From Orychophragmus violaceus (taxonomy: Eukaryota > Streptophyta > Magnoliopsida > Brassicales > Brassicaceae), in contig CM058230.1 of assembly GCA_030180135.1 (NCBI GenBank), positions 28,294,067-28,358,066 of the forward strand: DNA of 64,000 nt, read 5' to 3'. The position numbers were made by a program, and so were the translations under genes. This document shows, piece by piece, positions 32,434-45,155 of this stretch (within the stretch, counting starts at the first letter, position 1; each line of letters opens with the position of its first letter). The notes under the pieces are model-generated. The model worked only from the letters and a program-made list of their open reading frames with translations, ran no database searches and was not told the origin of the DNA.

Positions 32434-35400
32434 TTACAGTCGAGCACGTTTAGCGTCTTTGTCCTCATAGGATACCACTCCTCTTGGTACATGTTGAAAA
32501 ACGAACGTCTTTTTTCGACACATGCTGCATAGGTCTTGAATCACTATATAGAGATTGTGAGGTATACCATCTTTTGTTAGATTCTTCGTTAATAAATGTC
32601 CTGAATACAGAGTACTAGAATCGCCCATGAACGTTACCTCAGGGGACCTCCATTTACTAATCTCTTGCATTGCATGTTTTAAGGCTTATGCCTCGGCCTC
32701 AATTACTGAATGAGTCTGCGGAATTGCAGCCGATCCTTGAAGTAGGCAACTATCTTGCGGAGTGTACAAAGTCCAAGCAACTCCTGCACAGTTATCATCA
32801 GGGATCTATGAGGCATCCGCAAAACATAGATATTTCGTTTGATTATGAAATGCTTCATCTCTTTTTGTGATTTTGTTCTGAGGAGAAAGTATTGAAGATG
32901 CAGAGTTTGCTAGATCATTTTCTGTAGTAGCTTGTTTCCACTAATGCATCTTTTCATAAAATTTGTTGATAATATGAATGATACTCTCTCGCTTGTTTTC
33001 CAGATATTCCAACCAATGAAAGGCAAAATAGAATAGTAACCTTTTTTTCAAAGTCTGGTGATTCAGGACAGTTTTTAGATTTTCAGTCAAGGTTTGCAAG
33101 TTAAGAGCATTACCTTGTAATAGATGTCCTGAGGCTAGACTCCAAATATCTCTGGCCACCCTACATTGAAACAGTGTATGGTTCACGGTTTCTTCATTTT
33201 CTCCACAGATGTAGCATGTAGGATCCACTAGTAGTCCACGTCTCTTAACCTGATAAGCCATTGGTAAACCATTATGAGAAAATTTCCACCAGAAGGTTTT
33301 TATTTTGCGTGGTGCTTGCATTTTCCATATGTCTCTAAAGATAGGTATTCGATTAACAGGGATGGCATCTGATCGAATATTAGTTGAGGCTTTGGTGATG
33401 TCTCTTTGGATATGATATCCAGATTTTACTGTATAATAGCCTGCCTTTGAATGGATCCAAGTAAGAGTATCACTTACTCCTGTTGTAGAAGGCTGGATCT
33501 TGAGGATTTCCTGAACATCCTCTTGACTAAAGTTCGCCTGCAGTTTGTGATAATCCCAGTGGGTGGTACCTGAAATAAACAGGTCAGCAACTTTAAGTTT
33601 AATTTGGCATCCTGGAGTTCTCGGTTTAGGTGGTTTAGGAGGATTCAAAGGGAACCAGGGATCTTTCCAGACATTAATGTGATTCCCATTTCCCACTGCC
33701 CAATTGATACCCATGTGGAGAATTTCTTTAGCACTGATAATGTTTTTCCAGACATAGCTAGAGTGTTTAGTTATTAAAGCCTGAAGGAAAGACTTGTCAG
33801 GATAATATTTTGCTCTATAAACCTGAGCTAGAAGACTATTAGGGGATTGCATTAATCTCCAACCCTGTTTTGCCAGTAAGGATAAATTAAAATCATGAAA
33901 GTCTCTTAGTCCTAGCCCTCCTAAATTCTTAGAATCTACAATTTTATTCCAAGCTATCCAAGGGATTGAGTTCTTATCTAGACTATTCGACCACCAGAAT
34001 TGTCTAACATCTGCCATAATTTGATTAATAAGCTTTTTTGGCAAGAGGAAGGAACTCATAGCATAACTGGGAATTGATGTTATAACAGATCTAAGGAGAA
34101 TCTCTTTCCCAGCTGGTGATAAAAACTTGGTATACCAACTAGTCAATTTGTGTTTAATTCTTTGGTGAAGATAAGCAAAGGTATCCGTTCTATTTTTTTC
34201 CTTTGGTTTCAGGCAGTCCCAAATATTTTCCAAAGCTTGTTGTCTGAGATATCCCTAATATGTTTGCAATAGTGGATATCGTTTCTGATGGCGTACCTTT
34301 CTAAAGAGGATATATGATTTTGTATAATTAACTTGTTGGCCTTATGCTTCCTCATAGAGCTTGAGAATGGTTTGAAGCATTTATGCATCTTGCCTTGTAT
34401 CTCGAGTGAAGATGAGTGAGTCATCTGCGTAAAAAAGGTGAGTAATTACAGGACTTGCTCTAGCTGGTTTGTATCCTGTGAAATGATGTTTGCGTGCATA
34501 CATTGGTAATAAACAAGACAAGCCTTTTGTACAGAGTAAATAGATATAAGGTGATAGTGGATCATCTTGACGTATGCCTCGTTGGGGGTATATCTTTTGG
34601 CTAGGAGTACCATTTAAAAGGGCAGAATAAGTTGTTGTTGTAATGCAACCAGATATCCACTTTCTCCATGTTTAATTAAAGCCCAACTGCTTCATCACTA
34701 CATCAATGTAAGTCCATTCCACATGATCACAATCTTTAGAGATATCTAATTTGATCACCATGTAATCTTGTCTAAGCTTTCGAGTCTGCAGCGAGTGGAA
34801 CATCTCCTGGCCTATAAGGAGATTGTCAGTTATATTCCTCCCTGGTATAAAAGCAGATTGAAACGGTGATAATAGAGAGTGAATCCAGGGTTTTAGCCTA
34901 ATAGCAATAACCTTAGAGATTATTTTGTAGGAGACATTCGCCAAGCTAATAGGTCTATAGTCTTTAAACTTTGTTGGGGAGGTTGTTTTAGGCACCAAAC
35001 ATATGTGGGTGTGGTTAATATCATAGGGAAGCTTGCCTTCTTGAAAAAAGTAGTTAACATAATGAAATACTGAGTCTTTTATAGCTTCCCAGTGGTGTTG
35101 AAAGAACCATGCATTCATTCCATTAGGCCCAGGTGCTTTAGAGGGCTGAATGTTAAAAAGATCTACTCTAACTTCATCATAATCTAGTGGTTTAGTGAGG
35201 TATGAGTTTATGTCAAGAGTAACTTTACATGGAATACCTGCTAAGATGTCAGGATGAATAGTCGGTCCTCTGGATGAGAATAGCTGTTGAAAGTAGTCTT
35301 TGGCAATCTGTTGGAGATGAGATTGATCTGTTATAATTTCACCAATGTCATCCTCCAGTGAAACAATTCGATTTGTACTCCTTCTTTACTTCACCATTTC

Positions 35401-36478
35401 ATGAAATAAATGCGTATTTCGATCTCCCAAAGCTAGCCATTGTATTCCACTGCGTTCCTTCCAGTATTCTTCCTCTCTCCTGTAAGCAGTAGTTAATTGA
35501 GATCTGAGGTTATTTAATTGTGCTAGATTTAGCGTAGGAGATTCATACTCAGCATGTAGTTGATGTTGGAGCTGTAAAATCTATTTTTGCGCATTTTGAT
35601 TATGGTGTTTCTTCCATTGAGAGAGAGCAGCTCTGCACCTCACCATTGATGTTTCAAATCTTAAAGGATGTAGATGACAACATTTAGAATTCCACGTTTC
35701 TTGGATCAGTGTTTTGATCTCCGAATTGTGCTTCCATCTATTGTCATATCGGAAGAGCTTGTTATTTTGCCAAGGTTGTCCTTCCAGATATAGGATTAAA
35801 GGCCTGTGATCTGACCCTTTCCATCGAAACAATTGATCAAATGCTCTGGGATAAGCTTCCATCAATCGAGTATTTGCAAAGGCCTTATCAATCTTTGTCT
35901 TAATGGAGTGATGATGTCGGATGCCAGTCCAAGTATAATATCCTCCCACAGTTCTGAGTTCTTGTAACCCATTAGCACAGATCATCTGTCTAAACAAATC
36001 AAAACTTGACTCTGCTCTCTGAGGACCCCCTTCCTTTTCTTCATTGGAGGATATCTCGTTAAAATCTCCCATTACTAATCTTGATGTTGTTTGCTATCTT
36101 GTAATTTGGTCTTCTCTTTGCATCCATCTCCAGAAATCTTGCCTCAATCTCCATATTGGTGGTCCATAGATATAACTTATACAGAAACTATTTCTGCCAT
36201 TAGTAATATAAACATCTGTAAAATAGAGATGACCTGCTGACATGAAGATTAACATCTTGCTGCCAGAAAATGGACATTCCTCCACTGGTTCCGCGGGCAG
36301 GTATACACCAGTGATTGTGATATCCTAGACTATTGCTGAGATGATGTACATATTCTACACCATTTTTCGTTTCCATGAGAAACATTACATCAGGAGATAA
36401 TCGTCTTTTTATCTCCCGGAGATGCGGAACTGTCAGGGGGTTTCTCAAACCCTGACAGTTCCAATGCAGTAGCTTCAT
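32434..36478 (-). pseudogene. LINE ORF2 (endonuclease, RT, RNase H), decayed
   Basis: Read on the minus strand from 36478. An endonuclease start (MKLLHWNCQGLRNPLTVPHLREIKRR ... METKNG) breaks near 36200. MGDFNEISSNEEKEGG and SDHRPLILYL continue the endonuclease at 36072-35780. Reverse transcriptase blocks follow: ICLVPKTTSPTKFKDYRPISL, QSAFIPGRNITDNLL and VIKLDISKDCDHVEW at 35118-34680. The long frame 34233-32941 (430 residues) covers the downstream region with the zinc-binding CYICGENEETVNHTLFQC. A plant RNase H tail (FADASWIPDDN..., EISKWRSPEVTFMGDSS) lies at 32870-32434. Several frameshifts and stops separate these parts, and the FADD segment near 34430-34440 is damaged. No clear poly(A) tail or target duplication was found. 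Confidence 0.85.
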
Positions 36479-36600
36479 TGTGATGTGGGCAAAGGGGACT
36501 TCTCCAGCCCTTTCGCCCTTTCAGTGCTTGATGTTGTAGGGTCATGTGGTTCTGTGACTGATGTCTCCGTCTTATGTCTTTTAGATCTCCTTAAAGTGTG

Positions 36601-37641
36601 CTATCCTTCAGGTTCATTTCTCATGGGAGTATCGTGTGTCATCAGATCTTTTATCTGTGATGCTACTTGAGCCATTTGGATGTCATGGCTAAATAATTGT
36701 TGTGTTGTCGATGATTCACCTGGCCCACTAGGATGAATAAGTGACCGGAGTACTTGAGCTGCCTCCTCTCGAATATGTTCACCCCTTTCTTCATTAGTAT
36801 TTCCACAAATCAATAACATCTGAGCATCAACTTGTCCTTGTGTGAGTTGTATGTTGCAATCTGCAGCATCATGTCTGAGACTTCTGCAAGTAGTACATAA
36901 CTTTTGCAACCCACCGTATCGAAACTCAAGCTCTATTGGGGGTTCACCTCTCATAAATATAACATTTCTCACCAGAGAGATTTGATTATCAATATCAAAA
37001 TCCACCTTCACCCATACCTGAGCAGGTTTCGTAGGAGTGGGTTCAAGAATTTGGATTTCATCCTTATAAACTTGTCCCAGTTGAGCTCCGATGCTTTCAA
37101 TGATGTTTCTCTGACGATACTTGTTAGGTAATTTGTTGATATGTATCCAAAAGGGGATCTTTTTCAGATAGGTTGGATAAGACTGATGAGTCCAACGATC
37201 GATTGCTAAAAGCCAGCCACGAAACTTGTAGGGAGCATTCTCAAGAACCATTAGAAGCTGGTGTTCATATCGAAAGTAGAAGTGAACTGTTCCATCGTCA
37301 TTGACTTGTTCGTCTACCTTTCCGACCATATTCCAAGCTCTTGGCATGGCGTTTTTAATTCCAGCCGATGGTTGGAACTTCATATTCAAGGGTTTAACAA
37401 CCAAACATAAGCGATGGTCTTTAGTGAATTGATCCTGGGCTTCAGCGTGAACCTCCCAGATAGATCGATCTTCCCCAATTCGTAATTCCTGTAGGGATCT
37501 CCAAACTTCTTTGTCTAATTCCATGTTCGTCATGATCTGATCTGAGATCAGAAGCCATAGTCGATCAAAGATCGAAGCAAAAGTCGATATGTGGATCGAA
37601 GCAGCCAATTTCGAGGTGGTTCTAGAGTCCCATCTCATCAT
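36601..37641 (-). pseudogene. LINE ORF1 (DUF4283 / zinc knuckle protein)
   Basis: A frame of 346 residues at the 5' end of the minus-strand LINE; the likely start is the Met at about 37533 (MTNMELDKEVWRSLQELRIGED). It has a DUF4283-like RNA-binding region (FYFRYEHQLLMVLENAPYKFRGWLLAIDRW, PFWIHINKLPNKYR) and a CX2CX4HX4C-type knuckle (CTTCRSLRHDAADC). The frame is uninterrupted, but its partner ORF2 is broken, so the element is dead. It belongs to a different LINE lineage from 51260-56750, because that one lacks the RNase H tail. Confidence 0.8.
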
Positions 37642-37913
37642 TTAAAATCATAAACCGCAATTGTCGAGAAAGATTTTTAATGGTAACAATAATCACAGCA
37701 GACTAAACTATATACAGATTAAACCATTTTGTTTTTCTGTGAACCAATATTTTTTTTATTCATAAAAATGGATCAAACTTGGTACACAATGAATTTCTTA
37801 AATTTTTTAAACCGCTGATGACTAAAAATTATGAATGATAAATAAAAACGGTATGCACTATTCATGGACTAATTTGTCTTGACTGTGTTTACCATTTAAA
37901 GCTAAGAACTCAA
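37642..37913. other. Intergenic sequence left of the MITE pair
   Basis: Possible 5' flank of the decayed LINE; nothing else recognised. Confidence 0.4.
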
Positions 37914-37916
37914 TAA

Positions 37917-38554
37917 GAGTATCTCTAATCCCACTCTATTTCTTACTCTAAACTATATTTAGAGTAAATTTTGCTCCAACCCCTCTCTATTTCTCAATTT
38001 AAAATAGTGTAAACATATTTCTCACGCTATATTTTGAAGAAACATATTTTCACTCTATTTTAGTATTAAACTTTTTTATTAAATGTTGGTCTTTTAACTT
38101 TTAAATCTTTTATTTATATCTAAAATAAATAATTATAATAATAATTTATGTTTAAAGTTTATTTTATTTATTAAAAATCATTTAGCTTTTAAACTCTATT
38201 TAGAATAAAATTTTAATTTTTTGTATAATTTAAAATTTAGTTAGTTAATCATTTGTAGAAAAATACAATAATGATGATATTTAAACTAAAATCTATATGT
38301 TTTATTATCTTATATAATATAATGTTGTTTTCTTATATATTATCTAAATAATATTATAACCTGTTGAAAGTTTTGCAAAAGATAAACTAAATAGGATTAA
38401 ATTATAAAATTTATAGTTAAAAGATATTAGTAGTAAAATAAAAATAGAAAATACTTAGAATATTCTACTTTTAGAATGAAAATAAAATGATACATTGAAG
38501 AGAAACTCAATTCTATTTTAGAGAAAAACATAGAATTTTACATTGGAGGTGGTC
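37917..38554. mobile_element. PIF/Harbinger-like MITE-type element (638 bp)
   Basis: AT-rich, non-coding. The ends are imperfect inverted repeats (GAGTATCTCTAATCCC and, from the other end, GACCACCTCCAATGTA). A TAA duplication sits on both sides (37914-37916 and 38555-38557), the 3-bp target preference of PIF/Harbinger elements. Confidence 0.6.
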
Positions 38555-38590
38555 TAAGTGTTGAGATAAATATATGTGGTTCTTGTCTAT

Positions 38591-39587
38591 GAGCATCTAC
38601 AATGTTTAGTTATCTTTTTCATTCCAAAATAGAAAAAAATGTAATATGCAATTGGAATTCTCTCCAATATATTATTTTATATTCCATCTGAAATAGAATA
38701 TTATAAGTATATTTTTCTTTTTCTATTTTATTGTTATTTAAAAATACAAATTGATCCATTCGTTTAATTTCTTTCACAACTTTTATAAATTATTATATTA
38801 TTTAAATCTAACTATTATAATATAAAGAAAAATACATTACATTACATAAAAATATTAAAAATTATATTTTAATATAATCATCCTTATTTGAATATCTTAA
38901 TCGTTGTTGTACTAAATTTAATTTATTATTTTTATTTTTAGTATTTTAAATATTTTTAAATTTGATATGTTTTCTATTAAAATAAAATATTATTTTTATT
39001 TTATTTTAGATATTTTAGATATTAGAGTGTGTTAGTATTCATAATTATCAATAAAAAGACATTATTATCAAAATAAATTATTTATATCTTAAAGTAAAAA
39101 TATTTAAACATTGAAGGACTACTTTACAAATAAAAAAAATTCAATTGCAAAATGGAATTTAAAAATATTTGGTTTTATATTTGAAATCAAAAATAGCATT
39201 ATACCATTTTGCAATTGAAAATGCAAAATGCAATTGGAATGTATTATTTTATATTTCATTTAAAATGGAATATTTTAAATATTTTATTCTTCTTCTTTTA
39301 AATTTGATATGTTTTATTATGTTTTCTATTTAAATAAAATATTATTTGCATTTTTGTTTCAGAGATTATGTATTTTAGTATTTATAATTATCAATAAAAA
39401 AAATCATCATCAAAATAGTTATTTATATCTTAAAGTAAAAATATTTAAAATTTGAAAGATTATTTTATAAATAAAAAATTCAATTGCAAAATGGAATTGG
39501 AAAATAGATGATTCTATATTTGGATTGTAGTAGATTTTATTTAAAATGCAAATTGACACCAAATTTGAAATATGATTGGAGATGCTC
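38591..39587. mobile_element. PIF/Harbinger-like non-coding element (997 bp) with internal duplication
   Basis: The ends GAGCATCTACAATG and (reverse complement of the right end) GAGCATCTCCAATC form an inverted pair. TAT on the left and TAA on the right are the presumed target duplication. Inside is a 339-bp tandem duplication: TTCAATTGCAAAATGG begins at 39140 and again at 39479. There is no coding capacity. Confidence 0.6.
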
Positions 39588-40630
39588 TAAGGTGATTTTC
39601 TTATAACCGATATGCAACTTTCGTCTTCTTCACGATCTTCGTCGGCCGGCGTCGACTCAGGTGTCATCCGTACTTCTAATTAGTTTATTTTCTTTGCAAT
39701 TTATATTTTCAATAAAACTTCAACAAAATCTTTCGGAATACTGAAATCAAATCCGGCGACAAAAATTGCAATTGGGAAAAATGATTCCATGAATGTAGAG
39801 TTTTCTTTGCACGACTGCTCGTTTTCATTCATATGGTGTCTACGGAGAATCCGATCTAAGGGTAGACGACTTCTATATTCTCGGATTTGGTTTACGATTG
39901 TGTACGATCTCTATCTCTTGTTGTTCATATGGGTGATAGTCTTTGCTTTCTTTGATGATGACGTCTTGGGTTTTTCCTCTCGCACAAAGAGGTGTCTTCC
40001 ACTCGATAATAATCGATGACTTATCCTAATAGTTATCAGTGGCTTCCTTCTAGTTAATACAATGTTTGGAATTTTCATGTTCTGCAAATCTGATGTCCGG
40101 TTTTTTTCTTTTCTCCACCGATTGGAGAAAGATGGATTTTAATTGAATTTCCATTTTTCTACCATTGATGGAGGATTCGTTGGTTAATTGCTATGTGGCA
40201 GTGTATGTAAAGGTTCGATCATGGTTTGAGATAGATAAATAATGGTTCAATTTTATCATGTTGAGACAATTCCTAAAATACCGATTGGTGTGGCCGGTAA
40301 AGAGACAATATCATAATGTGGAGACTTCTTTGTGGGCTTCAAAAAGTCATGGCCGATGGTGTTAAAAATGAGTGGAGATACCAAGATTACATACCAGCAA
40401 AATATCTTTTGTTACATCAAAGCATCACTAAGGAGGTATTGGTTTAATGAAACATTATCCGAGTTATGGTCTTTTTACATTAATCGCATAAAACATTAAA
40501 GTTAAAAATATCTCAAATGACATCGGTTCAGAATGATTGGTATCACTTTGTCTATTATTCAGAATTTTCATTGGAGTCAATGGGTTTTGTAGTACGATGT
40601 GCAAATATAAGTGTCTATGAGAAAAAGAAG
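39588..40630. other. Unassigned sequence, possible gene fragment
   Basis: A short GC-rich stretch at 39620-39670 (TCTTCTTCACGATCTTCGTCGGCCGGCGTCGACTCAG before GTGTCATC) looks like the end of a first exon. A 76-codon frame follows at 39789-40019. I recognise neither, and no continuing gene is seen. Confidence 0.3.
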
Positions 40631-40976
40631 ACCAAACACAAATTTCGCATAAGGATATTAGTTTCTTGCAAGGAATGTAATGGATTAATAATCCGTTTGC
40701 GAGTAAGTCTTCGATTAAAAGATTTGATATTTCACTTGTTTTTTTTAACTATCTTCAGCATATGGTATATATATCTGCTTATGTAATAATTTGTTTCCGA
40801 AATTTTTGTAATGACTTTGTACCTTTTGGTCGGAAAAAAGTGTAGAGATAATAACACGTGTCATCAATCGACACATACATAAAGAAGAACATGTGTCCTT
40901 TGTTTACGGTTGCCGACATGCAACTTCGGCAGTCGTGGGAGGAAAGCGCCGTCGAACTTGAACATCCCAATATCTC
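40631..40976. repeat. Direct repeat copy 1 flanking a LINE relic
   Basis: About 346 bp, roughly 90 percent similar by eye to 42213-42579 (shared AGGAATGTAATGGATTAATAATCCGTTTGC, AATAACACGTGTCATCAAT, GTCGTGGGAGGAAAGCGCCG). The repeat ends exactly where the LINE relic begins. Confidence 0.8.
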
Positions 40977-42212
40977 TTCAATGCGTCTTAAATGCATTCA
41001 CCACTTCATGTGCAATCAAAATGTTATCAGAAATCAACCTCTCAGCCACGAAGTCAGACTGGTTAGGTGATACAAGATCAGCCAAGAAGGGTTTCACCCT
41101 CGAGACAATGATTTTCGAAACAATTTTGTATAACACAGAGCACAAGCTTATCGGTCTCAAATCCGACATAAGCGTTGCACGAGAAATCTTCGGGACCGTA
41201 AAGTTCCATTCTCTTGGAAATGTCCTTGTACTGAAAAAATATTGAACTTCCAAGACAACTCTTGGCCCAATAACATCCCAGTATCTTTGGAAAAATAGCC
41301 TAGACATCCCATCTGCACCCGGTGTACTTCCCGGTTTAATCAGAATACCGCATTTTTGATTTCTTGTTTAGTCACTTTCTTGATCAACTCTACATTCATC
41401 ATCTGAGTGACCCTAGGTTCAAAACCATCGAAGAGATTACCCACATCTTGGGGTTGGGATGTCTTGAACAAATTACAGAAGCAATCCGCAGCAACCTCAC
41501 CTTTGGTTGCATTAGAACGGTGGATCATTCCATTATTATCTTGTAGCTTCTCAAGACCATTATTTACCCTCTCTGCTTTAACCCATGCATGGAAAATCTT
41601 TGTGTTATGATCCCCACCCACTTGCCATTTAGCATGACATTTTTTCTTCCAAAGCTGTATTCATCCTTATATGCTTGAACAAGCAGTATTTTCAGCTCTT
41701 GCATCCTTCCCGAACAAGGATTGATTCTAGAAAACTCCCAATTGTAATCATATTGAATTCTTCTAATTCTGATTTTACAGTTTGAATCATTGTTTCTATT
41801 CCAGATGCTTAGCTCCTCACGACAATCCCGAATACGGTCGGATACCGTAGATATATGATTTCTACCATTCGTCGACCAGGCTTTAACCACCGCACTTTTG
41901 ACAGACGCGAGAACTGAGCATTCTCTTATCGAACCTGAAAGATCCTATGTACTGTTCTTGGGAAGACATCAAACTCAATAAGACCAGGCGATGATCGGAT
42001 CCTCTCTTTTCCAAGAATTTTTAGTTAGTTCTCGGGAATGTCGAAGACCATTCCTTGTTACCGAAGCTTCGGTCCAACTTACATTGAATCCATTTCTTGT
42101 GTCTACACCCTGCTCAGGTAAAACTGTTACTTGTACTATCAAGTTCCAACATCCCACAAGCCTTGAGCATTGAGACGAAAGGTATGAAGGAGTTATCCCC
42201 TCGTCTAGGTCC
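40977..42212 (-). pseudogene. LINE ORF2 relic (endonuclease end to RT start)
   Basis: Read on the minus strand: an endonuclease remnant (LEQGVDTRNGFNVSWTEASVTRNGLRHSRELTKNSW, 42130-41990), then the linker (YDYNWEFSRINPCSGRM... MGGDHNTKIFHAWVKAERVNNGLEKLQD, 41830-41540). The RT start follows (MSRLFFQRYWDVIGP... DLRPISLCSVLYKIVSKI ... NQSDFVAERLISDNILIAHEVV, 41307-40985). It is truncated at both ends and broken by frameshifts. No poly(A) is seen. Confidence 0.8.
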
Positions 42213-42579
42213 ACCAAGCACAATTTTCGCATAAGGAAATCAGTTTCTTACGAGGAATGTAATGGATTAATAATCCGTTTGCAAGTAAGTCTTCAATTAA
42301 AAAGCATTGATATTTCACTTGTTTTGTTTTAACCACCGTCAGCATATGAGGTATATATTTGCTTGTGTAATAATTCGTTTCCGAAATTTTGTAATGAATT
42401 TGTATTTTTTGGTTTAATAATAAAAGTTTTACCTGCAAAAAAATGTTGAAATAATAACACGTGTCATCAATTGACACATACATAAAGAAGAATATATGTC
42501 CCTTGTTTACAGTTGTCGGCATGCAACTTCAGCAGTCGTGGGAGGAAAGCGCCGTCGAACTTGAACATCCCAATATCTC
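42213..42579. repeat. Direct repeat copy 2 flanking a LINE relic
   Basis: About 367 bp, the second copy of 40631-40976, with a few indels (an extra GGTTTAATAATAAAAG stretch near 42411). Confidence 0.8.
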
Positions 42580-42960
42580 AACTCGTAAATACTCCTCCGG
42601 TGATCCTCTCTCCAGACTCAACAATTGATATGGCCCTTCTCCACCAGCGAAGCTCATCCTCAAAGAGCAAGTGGAACATGAAGATATTATTCCATCAGCT
42701 GCTGAGAAATTGAATAAAGCAAAGGAGAACACAGTCGGCTTCCGGAAGACAACTACCACATAGAAGAGATATTTGAATTTGAGTGATGTCTTAAACAAGA
42801 ATTGGACGAAATCACCCGAACTTTATTAGCAGAGAACAAACTAAACCGAATAGGAAAGAAGAAATCGAACATCGAATTCAACAAAGAGAAGATATAAATA
42901 TAAGGGAAACACAAAAATATTTTGGTACACTGGAAATCATCTCCCCCCTCTCCACATCGG
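42580..42960 (+). other. Possible gene fragment, unrecognised
   Basis: Continues from repeat copy 2 with coding-like plus-strand readings (LKEQVEHEDIIPSAAEKLNKAKENTVGFRKTTTT), broken by stops. I do not recognise the source; it may be a captured or degenerate exon. Confidence 0.3.
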
Positions 42961-43244
42961 TGTTGTTCGTTTGGCAGTCGCAGGAGGCTTGAGACTGCGA
43001 CTGCGATCAGTTGTTGTTCGTTTACCAATCGCAGCATCCTGCGATAGTCGCAGGTCGCCTGCGATCGGATTTTTGATCGCTACATATTTTTAGCGATGCG
43101 ATTTAACTTGTGCGATTAGTCGCTGCGATTGATCGCGTGATTACCAAATGAACAACCTTGCGATTATAATAAACTAAAAATAATTAATTTTAATAAAAAT
43201 AAATTTAAAATTTGAACTAAATAAAATAACATAACATAAATTAA

Positions 43245-43275
<31 letters not shown>

Positions 43276-43917
43276 TAATATATGTAAAGGGAAATATAAT
43301 AAAATTAAAATTAAATAAAATTATAAATTAAAATAATAAATATATATAAACGAAAATAAAATAAAATAAAATATTAATACTAATATATAATAAAAATAAA
43401 TGAAAATAAATATAAATAAAATGAATATTACTATATAATTTTAAATAAATGAAAATAAAATAAAATTTGAAATTAAATAAAATGAAATTAATTAAAAAGG
43501 AAAAATATTAATATATTAATATATTAATATATATATATATATATAATAAAAATTAAATGGAAATTGAAAATAAAATAAAATAAAATAAAATAAAATTATT
43601 ATATTAAAATATAATTAAAATTAGTTAATTATATAAAATTTCAATAAACTAAAATAAATTAAATCAGGTTAATTTTTAAAAAATAAATAAAATAAAAATT
43701 AGAATAAATTAAAATAAATTGAAATATAAAATAAAATTAATCGCGCGATTATAAAACGAACAACCTTGCTATCAGTCGCAGCGATTAGTCGCGCGACTGC
43801 AAAACGAACAACATTGCGACCAGTCGCGCTATTAGTCGTGCAATTGTAAAACGAACACCATCCTGCAATTTATTAATCGCAGTTGCAATCGTTGCGATCG
43901 CCAAACGAACATGACCA
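42961..43917. mobile_element. Foldback-like element with repeated subterminal units
   Basis: Both ends carry GTTCGTTTGGC followed by a TCGCA-type sequence in inverted orientation (42963-42983; complement at 43891-43910). A unit of the type GTTGTTCGTTT-N-TCGCA occurs again at 43013 and, inverted, at about 43143, 43750, 43798, 43850 and 43898. The core (43170-43735) is almost pure A/T without coding potential. The target duplication is not identifiable. It resembles a hAT-type or foldback non-autonomous DNA transposon. Confidence 0.55.
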
Positions 43918-44256
43918 TCTTCTCTCTGAATGATATGTGTGAGAGAGAAAAAGAAAAAGGTTGCTTGATTCGACTTTGAAATTAATACATTTCTAACATC
44001 TTTTAACTTATTTATTTTTCATTCTCCAATATTGAATCAAGACGAAATTAACACAAATCAAAGGTATTTTTTCTTCACCAATATTAGGATAATATTTAGG
44101 ATAATAAAAGATCAATTTATTTTCTTATCCGTTTCTAATTCTCCACTGAAAACTTTTTCTCGCTGTGAATCTTTATTGATGAAACAAAATATATGTATTT
44201 TTTTAGCATTGCTTCCTCTTGTGGTTTTTAATGTCTACACCGAAAACTACTAATAT
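43918..44256. other. Intergenic, nothing recognised
   Basis: AT-rich; one 73-codon frame without similarity to anything I know. Confidence 0.5.
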
Positions 44257-44266
44257 ATGTATTTTT

Positions 44267-44340
44267 CGAATATATATATATATATATATATGAAATTTTC
44301 CCCTAGTCTTCCGTCAATGCCCAACAAAAGAGCTACAAAT

Positions 44341-44401
<61 letters not shown>

Positions 44402-44455
44402 TTGCCCCTAATCTTCTATCAATGCCCAACAAAAAGCTACAAATTCATACAAAAT
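44267..44455. repeat. AT microsatellites within a 105-bp duplicated segment
   Basis: Two (AT)n runs (44271-44291 and about 44344-44396) precede two copies of a segment of the type TGAAATTT-CCCCTA-TCTTC-TCAATGCCCAACAAAA, starting at 44291 and 44396. This is a tandem duplication of about 105 bp whose microsatellite part has expanded. Confidence 0.8.
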
Positions 44456-44469
44456 TGTTTTCCTATTAG

Positions 44470-45139
44470 ATTCATAGCTTTTTTTACATCTATTAGATTC
44501 ATAGTTTTAAAACCTCTATATGTAAAACATATCACTCTTTCCGAAAAATGAGAACCGCGAATTTTCATCTAAACAGAGATTTGAGCCTCAAAAATAAAGG
44601 ATTAAAGTTAGCTGATGAGTCTGAGCAACACGAGAATTGATCTAAGTGACGCATAAGACATGACGTGGATGACAAGTCAGCAATCCGTATTTTAGGAAAG
44701 TAAAGATATGGAAACTGCATAATGGAAACTCGAATATTAGGGTTGGCCGCTTATGTGTTAAGAGAGCTAGAATCGTGTAACACAAAATGTGTGTGCGACA
44801 TTGGTAAACTTGGTGAGTGATTGAGAAATAAGCAACTATTATTGTTTGGTAAAGAATTGGGTAGCTTTAGGAATTGGTCAGTCTTAATTCAATGGTGTGA
44901 AGTCAAGTAAAACTGATCGAACAAGATTCGTTGTAATTTGTTCAAGTGATAAGAAATGTGTTTTTTTCTTGAGAGATTCCTTAGTGTGATCTATAATGTG
45001 TTCTCTGTGTTTTAAAAAAATCCAATGAAAGCACTCTATTAGGTCATCTCCAATTAACCAAAAATAAAAATAGTTATAGACACAGATATTATTCATAAAA
45101 AAAAACAAACAGTTTATTATATGCGATACACTAGTATCT
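44470..45139. other. Intergenic, nothing recognised
   Basis: No coherent gene or transposon termini seen. It ends at the target site of the retroposon at 45156. Confidence 0.5.
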
Positions 45140-45155
45140 GATTTATAATCTAAGA

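Noticed and set aside
39789..40019. 76-codon membrane-like protein
   Set aside because: Hydrophobic reading in T-rich DNA, with no family match, splice partners or supporting context.
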